Below, in pieces: positions 15,794-20,354 of a stretch of 20,354 bases of DNA; position 1 is the first letter of the stretch; each line of letters begins with the position of its first letter. Made by a program: the position numbers and the translations under genes. The DNA comes from an uncultured Clostridia bacterium (GTDB lineage Bacteria > Bacillota > Clostridia > Oscillospirales > Ruminococcaceae). Below the pieces are notes generated by a model. That model was not told the DNA's origin. It worked only from the letters and a program-made list of their open reading frames with translations, and did not search any database. The DNA is taken from assembly GCA_947588775.1 (NCBI GenBank), contig CANPZQ010000023.1, forward strand, positions 1 to 20,354, in the 5' to 3' direction.

Positions 15794-16333
15794 ATGGATA
15801 ACGATTTGGTTGCAAAATGGTACGTCGTCCACACTTATTCGGGCTATGAAAACAAGGTGGCGCAGAATATCGAAAAGGTAGTAGAAAACCGCAAGCTCCA
15901 GGACACGATTCAGCAGGTCCGCGTTCCCGTCGAGATAGTTGAGCAGACCGACGCGAACGGAAAGAAGAAGGAAGCCGAATCGAAGCTGTTCCCGAGCTAT
16001 GTTCTCGTCAAGATGGTAATGACCGACGAATCGTGGTATATCGTCCGCAACACGCGCGGCGTAACCGGCTTTGTCGGCCCCGGCTCAAAGCCCGTCCCGC
16101 TCACCGAAAAGGAGGTCGCGGCCCTCGGAGTAGACGTAAGAAAGGTTCAGACAAGCGTCAACTTCAGGGAAGGCGATGAGGTAACGGTCCTCGGCGGCCC
16201 GTTCGACGGCTGGGTCGGAACCGTTAAGGCGGTAAATCTTGAGGAGCAAACCGTCGACATCGTTGTTTCGATGTTCGGTCAGAAAACCCCCGCGACGCTC
16301 CCCGTCACGCAGGTTAAAAAGACCGAGGACTGA
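15794..16333 (+). CDS. nusG: transcription termination/antitermination protein NusG
   Basis: The 179-residue factor binds RNA polymerase and affects pausing, and couples transcription with translation. The NGN domain (about 8-110) opens with KWYVVHTYSGYENKVA and includes FPSYVLVKM and the VRNTRGVTGFVG segment; the KOW domain (about 123-160) includes FREGDEVTVLGGPFDGWVG. No insertion is present. The ATG follows GAAAGGAAACC. It begins 53 nt after secE and is followed by a structured leader before rplK. Confidence 0.97.
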   Translation: MDNDLVAKWYVVHTYSGYENKVAQNIEKVVENRKLQDTIQQVRVPVEIVEQTDANGKKKEAESKLFPSYVLVKMVMTDESWYIVRNTRGVTGFVGPGSKPVPLTEKEVAALGVDVRKVQTSVNFREGDEVTVLGGPFDGWVGTVKAVNLEEQTVDIVVSMFGQKTPATLPVTQVKKTED

Positions 16334-16348
16334 CGGACTTAAACCCGT

Positions 16349-16401
16349 TTTGCGCCCCGCGCGCAAAGTCAGCGGAGCCGCGTAAATCCGATTTTGCGGC
16401 T
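16349..16401 (+). other. two hairpins in the nusG-rplK intergenic region
   Basis: TTTGCGC pairs with GCGCAAA around a 5-nt loop (16349-16367), and AGCCGC pairs with GCGGCT across 14 nt (about 16374-16399). Neither has a T-tract. They precede the L1-binding-like hairpin and may be part of the same leader. Confidence 0.5.
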
Positions 16402-16407
16402 TCGTAA

Positions 16408-16446
16408 GTGGGAGGACCGAAATTTTAAACGGTCCGCCTTTACCAC
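16408..16446 (+). promoter_or_regulatory. L1-binding-like mRNA hairpin before rplK
   Basis: GTGGGAGGACCG pairs with CGGTCC and, after an internal loop (GCCTTTA), CCAC. The GTGGGAGG side and the ACCACATTTAATG side resemble the L1 site in helices 76-78 of 23S rRNA, as expected for autogenous control of the L11-L1 operon by L1. It lies just before the rplK ribosome-binding site. Confidence 0.7.
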
Positions 16447-16453
16447 ATTTAAT

Positions 16454-16458
16454 GGAGG
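16454..16458 (+). promoter_or_regulatory. rplK ribosome-binding site that decides the start
   Basis: GGAGG lies 8 nt before the ATG at 16467. An in-frame ATG at 16452 overlaps this site and cannot use it. Confidence 0.85.
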
Positions 16459-16466
16459 AAAAAATT

Positions 16467-16892
16467 ATGGCACAGAAAGTAACAGGCATCATCAAGTTAC
16501 AGATTCCCGCGGGTAAAGCCACTCCCGCGCCGCCGGTAGGCCCCGCTCTCGGCCAGCACGGCGTTAATATCGTGGCGTTCACCAAGGACTTCAACGAAAG
16601 AACCAAAAACGACATCGGTCTTATAATCCCGGTTGTAATCACCGTCTACGCCGACCGCTCGTTTACCTTTATCACCAAGACTCCGCCGGCGGCCGTTCTT
16701 ATTAAGAAGGCCTGCGGCATCGAGTCCGGCTCCGGCACCCCCAACAAGACGAAGGTCGCTTCTCTTACCAAGGCTCAGGTCAGGGCAATCGCCGAGCAGA
16801 AGCTTCCCGACCTCAACGCTGGCTCCGTCGAGGCAGCCATGTCCATGATTGCCGGCACCGCCCGTTCAATGGGCGTTACCGTCGTCGACTGA
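16467..16892 (+). CDS. rplK: 50S ribosomal protein L11
   Basis: The 141-residue protein of the GTPase-associated centre opens MAQKVTGIIKLQIPAGKA and shows PAPPVGPALGQHGVNI, the N-terminal signature, and a C-terminal rRNA-binding domain (about 72-141) ending GTARSMGVTVVD. Length is standard. The start at 16467 is chosen over an ATG five codons upstream because of ribosome-binding-site placement and the family's N-terminus. It is preceded by an L1-binding-like hairpin and followed, after another such hairpin, by rplA. Confidence 0.97.
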   Translation: MAQKVTGIIKLQIPAGKATPAPPVGPALGQHGVNIVAFTKDFNERTKNDIGLIIPVVITVYADRSFTFITKTPPAAVLIKKACGIESGSGTPNKTKVASLTKAQVRAIAEQKLPDLNAGSVEAAMSMIAGTARSMGVTVVD

Positions 16893-16910
16893 GTTTTTTG
16901 TCGGCAAACA

Positions 16911-16941
16911 GTGGGAGGATATTCCTTTTCCGCTTAACCAC
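16911..16941 (+). promoter_or_regulatory. L1-binding-like mRNA hairpin before rplA
   Basis: GTGGGAGGA and a TCC...CCAC counterpart repeat the features of the site before rplK, including the CGCTTAACCACATT side. The loop and lower stem differ, but GTGGGAGGA and TTA-CCACATT are kept. It precedes the rplA ribosome-binding site. Confidence 0.65.
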
Positions 16942-16974
16942 ATTGATTGATTACAAAGGAGATTACAGCATATT

Positions 16975-17670
16975 ATGAAACACGGAAAGAAATATATCGA
17001 CAGCCTTAAGGCAGTCGACAAGAACAAGCTCTACGATTCCATTGAAGCCTGCGAGCTGGCCGCCGCCAACGCGAAGGCCAAGTTCGACGAAACCATCGAG
17101 GTCCATATCCGCCTCGGCGTTGACTCGCGCCATGCCGACCAGCAGGTCCGCGGCGCGGTAGTTCTCCCGAACGGCACCGGCAAAACCGTCCGCACCCTTG
17201 TTTTCTGCAAGGAGGACAAGTACGAGGCCGCTAAGGAAGCCGGCGCGGACTATGTCGGCGGACTTGACTATGTCGACAAGATTATGAAGGAAAACTGGAT
17301 GGACTTCGACGTTGTTATCGCTTCGCCCGACATGATGGGCGTCGTCGGCCGCCTCGGTAAAATCCTCGGCCCCCGCGGACTTATGCCGAACCCGAAGGCC
17401 GGCACAGTCGCCCCCGACGTTGCGAAGGCCGTCACCGAAGCCAAGGCCGGTAAGATTGAATACCGCCTCGACAAGACGAACATCATTCACTGCCCCATCG
17501 GAAAGGCTTCCTTCGGCAAGGAGAAGCTCGCCGAAAACTACGAAACCCTCGTTGAAGCGGTCGTAAAGGCGAAGCCCGCCGCCGCCAAGGGTCAGTATCT
17601 CAAGTCAATCGTCGTTTCCTCGACCATGGGCGTAGGAATCAAGTGCAACACCGCCAAATACGGCGTTTGA
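16975..17670 (+). CDS. rplA: 50S ribosomal protein L1
   Basis: The 231-residue protein forms the mobile L1 stalk of the large subunit and in many bacteria represses its own operon by binding leader mRNA. Seen are the N-terminal GKKYIDSLKAVDKNKLYD and the core motifs GPRGLMPNPKAGTV and KIEYRLDKTNIIHCPIGKASF, all typical. AAAGGAGA precedes the ATG. It is the last gene of the unit: a terminator follows and the expected rplJ and rplL are not found downstream. Confidence 0.97.
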   Translation: MKHGKKYIDSLKAVDKNKLYDSIEACELAAANAKAKFDETIEVHIRLGVDSRHADQQVRGAVVLPNGTGKTVRTLVFCKEDKYEAAKEAGADYVGGLDYVDKIMKENWMDFDVVIASPDMMGVVGRLGKILGPRGLMPNPKAGTVAPDVAKAVTEAKAGKIEYRLDKTNIIHCPIGKASFGKEKLAENYETLVEAVVKAKPAAAKGQYLKSIVVSSTMGVGIKCNTAKYGV

Positions 17671-17699
17671 TGAGATTTGAGTTAAATAATAATCAACCG

Positions 17700-17725
17700 A
17701 AAGCCGCGGAGAAATCTGCGGCTTT
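17700..17725 (+). terminator. terminator of the rplKA operon
   Basis: AAAGCCGC pairs with GCGGCTTT, extended inward by a G:T pair and two more pairs, closing a GAAA loop. A TTT inside the stem and GGATTTT after it give a modest T-tract. Confidence 0.7.
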
Positions 17726-17760
17726 GGATTTTCCGTGACGGAAAGCGGCAACTGTTAAAA

Positions 17761-17788
17761 TCTGATTTCTGACTTCTGACATCTGTTC
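17761..17788. repeat. heptad repeat, TCTGA type
   Basis: Four 7-nt units in tandem: TCTGATT, TCTGACT, TCTGACA, TCTGTTC. It lies between the rplA terminator and the M23 gene promoter. Confidence 0.6.
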
Positions 17789-17793
17789 TCTTA

Positions 17794-17822
17794 CCTGACG
17801 TGTCCGAAGCGGGCGCGTCAGG
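17794..17822. repeat. inverted repeat abutting the -35 of the M23 peptidase gene
   Basis: CCTGACG pairs perfectly with CGTCAGG across 15 nt, which itself can pair as GTCCG / CGGGC. It ends 2 nt before the -35 hexamer, so it could be an operator or a weak terminator. Confidence 0.5.
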
Positions 17823-17824
17823 CA

Positions 17825-17853
17825 TTGACTTTTCCGCGCGTCTGTGCTATAAT
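17825..17853 (+). promoter_or_regulatory. promoter of the M23 peptidase gene
   Basis: -35 TTGACT (17825-17830), 17-nt spacer, -10 TATAAT (17848-17853). Confidence 0.85.
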
Positions 17854-17860
17854 ACAAAAT

Positions 17861-17877
17861 TGTAACCGATTTGTAAC
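17861..17877 (+). promoter_or_regulatory. WalR-type direct-repeat box at the M23 gene start site
   Basis: TGTAAC (17861-17866), five bases, TGTAAC (17872-17877) is a perfect TGTWAH-N5-TGTWAH box. It lies just downstream of the -10, at about +1 to +17, which suggests repression rather than activation. Regulation by WalR is inference. Confidence 0.5.
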
Positions 17878-17898
17878 TTTTAGAAAGGAGGGGTCGGC

Positions 17899-20052
17899 AT
17901 GACGGACGTTGAGCTTTCGGAGAAGCCCGCCGAAGTGCGGGCGGACGACGTTTCCGGGCAGGAAACCGCGGCGGAAGCGGAAAATAACGAGGCCGCAAAA
18001 GCTTCCGAATCCGCGGAAGCGATTGAAACGGCGGCGCGGGAAGCTTCGGAGCCGGAGGCCGAACCTTCCGATGAAAATAAATCCAAAAAAGAGAAGGCTT
18101 CCGCCTCCGAAACGCTTGCGCGGGCGGCGAAGGCCTCAAAGAAGGTCGGCGGCGACATTAAAAAGAGCGCGGTTTCGGTATTTTTCGGGCTGACGGCGTT
18201 TTTGAGCGACTTCGGAGCGGGGCTCTGGGGAATGCTTCTGCGCGGCTCGAAAAAGGCGGCGGCGTTCGCGTTACGCTCGTCCTTCGCGTTTATGAGGAAG
18301 GCTTCGCGCTCGAGCAGGCTTATTTTCGGAAGGCTCGTTTCGGTGCTCCGATATGTCGGCGCGTCGGTGTGGGGAGTGTTCGCGGCCTGCTTCACGGCGG
18401 TTTTCGGGACGGCGTGGAATATCGCCGCCGGAATTTTCGGCACTGTATTCGGCTGGGCGGCAAAAAAGCTCAAACAGCCGCTTCTGGAAATTTTTACGTT
18501 CATAGTCACCCCGTTCGCGCACGCGTGGGGCGGGGTCGCGCATGCGCACCTGCGGCTTAAAAAGGCCTCGAAGCGCGGGTTTATCCATGCGGTTGGGTCG
18601 GTTTTCTCATCGCTCGGGCGGTTTTTCGGGAGCGTTTTTGAGTTCCTGAGATACATATTCAACTACGCCGCGCCGGTCGTTTCGATAGTTTTTCTGATTT
18701 CGCTCGTAAGATATGCTTCAACGCTTCAGTACGCCATTTCGGTTGAATACAACGGCAGCGACATCGGAACCGTTGAAAACGAGGCGGTCGTAAACGAGGC
18801 GCAGTCGCTTGTTCAGGACAAGGTTACGTTCACCGAAAACACCGCGCCGCTTATTTCAACCCCGAAATTCTCGGTTACGGTGAGAAGCCTCGACGAGAGC
18901 GAAAGCCTGCCGCTTTCCGACATCGACGAGCTTTCGGAGCTTATGATCGGGACCGAGGACGACCCGATTGTCTACGCCTACGGGTTTTACTTCAACGGCG
19001 ACCTGCTGGGAGTTTATTCCGAGGAGGATATGGAGCTTGTCCGCGACGCGCTGAACGCGAGGCTAAACTTCTACAACACTCCCGAGTCGGTTGACTGCCG
19101 GTTCGAGGACGATATATATCTTTCGCAGGCGCGTTTCCAGCAATCCGCGCTCACCGACCCCGCCGACGCGCTTGAGCTTATAAACGGCACGACCGAGGTC
19201 GAGGCGTATTATACCGTCAAAAAGGGCGACACGATTTCGGAAATTTGCGAGAGCCTCGGAATTTCGCGGGAGGAATTCGATTCCGACAACCCCGAGCTTT
19301 CGGACGGCGTAAGAAGCGGCGACATCGTCACATACCACTATTCGGAGCCGCATTTAAACGTAATCTGCTCCCACTACGAGGTCTACGACCGGGTTATAGA
19401 GAGAACGACGGAGTATGTCGAATCCTCGAGGTATGAGCAGTACTGCGAAATTCTTTTGCAGCACGGCTCGGACGGCTATGAAAACGTAACCGCGCTTGTC
19501 ACCGAAACGAACGGAAAGGAAACCGAACGCACTATTGTTTCGAGGACGGTTCTTGAGGAGATGGTTCCCCGCAAATTCCGCGTCGGGACAAAGGAGAACA
19601 CCTATCTCGACGGCGACACGACGATTATAGACAAACTCGGGACGTTCTGCTGGCCGCTCGCCGACGAGGACTGCTATATTTCCTCAGACTTCGGCTACCG
19701 GAGCTGGGACCACTCGAACCACAAGGCCATCGACATAGCCGGAATCCCGCGCGGCACCGACATCTATGCCGCATGCGACGGAAAGGTTACGTTCTCGGGG
19801 TGGTACGCCGCCTACGGGAAGCTTGTAATCGTCGACTGCGGCCACGGTTACGAGTGCTATTACGGGCATTGCTCCGAGCTTTTGGTGAGCGTCGGCGACA
19901 GAGTTGAGAAGGGCGACGTTATCGCCGAGGTCGGAATGACCGGAAGCGCGTCGGGAAACCATCTGCACTTTGAAATGCGATACGACGACGAGCGAATCAA
20001 CCCGTTCATGGCCCTCGGCGGCCCGGGAGGACACAGGTTCAACATGGCGTAA
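17899..20052 (+). CDS. membrane-anchored LysM-G5-M23 cell-wall peptidase
   Basis: The 717-residue protein is a probable peptidoglycan endopeptidase. It has an acidic Ala/Glu-rich N-terminus (1-65), an unusual basic and hydrophobic stretch (about 70-255) rich in Phe, Gly, Ala, Lys and Arg, a transmembrane helix (about 257-273), an uncharacterised extracellular region (280-430), a LysM domain (about 436-483, YYTVKKGDTISEICESLGIS), a G5-like domain (about 485-563) and a C-terminal M23/LytM domain (about 595-705). The zinc ligands His608 and Asp612 (HKAID) and His690 (HLH), and the catalytic His657 (YYGH), are all present, so it should be active. The ATG has AAAGGAGGG upstream. It is transcribed alone from a strong promoter with a WalR-type box, fitting cell-wall stress or growth control. 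The role of the 70-255 region is unknown. Confidence 0.92.
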   Translation: MTDVELSEKPAEVRADDVSGQETAAEAENNEAAKASESAEAIETAAREASEPEAEPSDENKSKKEKASASETLARAAKASKKVGGDIKKSAVSVFFGLTAFLSDFGAGLWGMLLRGSKKAAAFALRSSFAFMRKASRSSRLIFGRLVSVLRYVGASVWGVFAACFTAVFGTAWNIAAGIFGTVFGWAAKKLKQPLLEIFTFIVTPFAHAWGGVAHAHLRLKKASKRGFIHAVGSVFSSLGRFFGSVFEFLRYIFNYAAPVVSIVFLISLVRYASTLQYAISVEYNGSDIGTVENEAVVNEAQSLVQDKVTFTENTAPLISTPKFSVTVRSLDESESLPLSDIDELSELMIGTEDDPIVYAYGFYFNGDLLGVYSEEDMELVRDALNARLNFYNTPESVDCRFEDDIYLSQARFQQSALTDPADALELINGTTEVEAYYTVKKGDTISEICESLGISREEFDSDNPELSDGVRSGDIVTYHYSEPHLNVICSHYEVYDRVIERTTEYVESSRYEQYCEILLQHGSDGYENVTALVTETNGKETERTIVSRTVLEEMVPRKFRVGTKENTYLDGDTTIIDKLGTFCWPLADEDCYISSDFGYRSWDHSNHKAIDIAGIPRGTDIYAACDGKVTFSGWYAAYGKLVIVDCGHGYECYYGHCSELLVSVGDRVEKGDVIAEVGMTGSASGNHLHFEMRYDDERINPFMALGGPGGHRFNMA

Positions 20053-20116
20053 GGGGAAGTCAAGGGGAAAATTTTCCGGCAAAAAAATTTTTCAAAACCC
20101 CTTGACAACTCCCCTT
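20052..20116. repeat. interrupted inverted repeat after the M23 gene that includes the tRNA-Leu -35
   Basis: GTCAAGGGG (20060-20068) pairs perfectly with CCCCTTGAC (20098-20106), and the flanking AAGGGG pairs with CCCCTT further out. The intervening 29 nt hold a palindromic GGAAAATTTTCC. It may serve as the M23 gene terminator; the tRNA-Leu -35 is part of the right arm. Confidence 0.5.
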
Positions 20117-20130
20117 CGGAGTGATATAAT
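20102..20130 (+). promoter_or_regulatory. promoter of tRNA-Leu, palindromic spacer
   Basis: -35 TTGACA (20102-20107), 17-nt spacer, -10 TATAAT (20125-20130). The spacer contains ACTCC-N5-GGAGT, the same design as the rpmG operon promoter. Confidence 0.9.
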
Positions 20131-20135
20131 AGTGA

Positions 20136-20153
20136 AGCTTTCTTCGGAAAGCT
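20136..20153 (+). other. TTCG-loop hairpin in the tRNA-Leu 5' leader
   Basis: AGCTTTC-TTCG-GAAAGCT, a perfect 7-bp stem with a stable tetraloop. It starts at about +1 of the predicted transcript and lies between the promoter and the tRNA. Confidence 0.65.
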
Positions 20154-20162
20154 CCAATATTT

Positions 20163-20247
20163 GCGGCAGTGCTGGAATAGGCAGACAGGCACGTTTGAGG
20201 GGCGTGTGTCGAACGACGTATGGGTTCAAGTCCCATTTGCCGCACCA
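20163..20247 (+). tRNA. tRNA-Leu (anticodon GAG)
   Basis: Acceptor stem GCGGCAG / TTGCCGC (one G:T pair), D arm CTG...CAG, anticodon loop TTGAGGG with GAG at 34-36, a long class II variable arm (TCG-AA-CGA stem), T arm ATGGG-TTCAAGT-CCCAT, discriminator A, and encoded CCA (20245-20247). It reads CTC and CTT. Confidence 0.94.
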
Positions 20248-20254
20248 AACCAGT

Positions 20255-20307
20255 ATAATCCGAACCTGTTCCCGATAGGCGACACGTTCGGATTATTGGT
20301 TTTCTTT
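20255..20307 (+). terminator. terminator after tRNA-Leu
   Basis: ATAATCCGAAC pairs perfectly with GTTCGGATTAT (11 bp) around a 20-nt loop, followed by a T-rich tract TTTTCTTT. Confidence 0.85.
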
Positions 20308-20354
20308 GACAGATATGAAATAACTCACTTCAGAAACGGCAAGAAAATTTTGCC

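Noticed and set aside
16452..16466. Upstream ATG for rplK
   Set aside because: It overlaps the GGAGG ribosome-binding site and adds residues not seen in L11.
17880..18662. Minus-strand open frame of 260 codons opposite the M23 gene
   Set aside because: It mirrors the high-GC codon bias of the real gene, has no recognisable domain or ribosome-binding site, and the sense strand encodes a complete M23 protein.
20306..20311. TTGACA near the right edge as another promoter
   Set aside because: No -10 hexamer occurs at 16-18 nt spacing before the window ends.

Overview
The window reads as a chromosomal segment of a GC-rich member of the Clostridia (Bacillota), probably an uncultured gut-type relative of the Oscillospirales. 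The evidence is a Firmicutes-type rpmG-secE-nusG-rplK-rplA cluster, strong AGGAGG Shine-Dalgarno sites, some TTG starts, canonical sigma-A promoters, a clostridial RpoB with a long acidic tail, a DUF4349 lipoprotein and a LysM/G5/M23 peptidase. Family-level placement is inference; there is no rRNA.

Layout. 1-5.25 kb, minus strand: 5' part of rpoC (cut by the window edge) and complete rpoB, with a good promoter at 5486-5514. 5.25-6.32 kb: a gene-free 1.08 kb divergent intergenic region that holds a GC-rich composite palindromic element (about 5641-6116). 6.3-7.7 kb, plus strand: DUF4349 lipoprotein and a small two-helix membrane protein, closed by a 15-bp bidirectional terminator. 7.7-12.1 kb, minus strand: a membrane family-2 glycosyltransferase and, upstream of it, a GH2 beta-galactosidase with its own terminator. 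12.3-14.9 kb, plus strand: metG overlapping by one base (TAATG) with a small P-loop kinase-like gene. 15.0-17.7 kb, plus strand: tRNA-Arg(CCG), then rpmG-secE-nusG-rplK-rplA. 17.8-20.3 kb, plus strand: a large membrane-anchored LysM-G5-M23 cell-wall peptidase and tRNA-Leu(GAG).

How the pieces work together. The window joins transcription and translation housekeeping genes (RNA polymerase, NusG, SecE, L33, L11, L1, MetRS, two tRNAs) with envelope genes (lipoprotein, glycosyltransferase, M23 peptidase). Two envelope genes carry TGTWAH-N5-TGTWAH direct repeats that match the consensus of the WalR (YycF) cell-wall response regulator. The glycosyltransferase has a different 11-bp-phased repeat. 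Both rplK and rplA are preceded by a leader hairpin resembling the 23S rRNA binding site of L1, so L1 autoregulation is likely.

Most notable: (1) the composite palindrome between the rpoB and DUF4349 promoters, whose two hairpin copies differ by a matched gain or loss of a base pair; (2) the broken rplKAJL-rpoBC cluster, where inverting the 5.3-17.7 kb segment would put rplA back in front of rpoB, with rplJ and rplL missing; (3) two near-paralogous promoters (rpmG operon and tRNA-Leu) whose 17-bp spacers are both palindromes with a compensated base change; (4) the phased response-regulator boxes.
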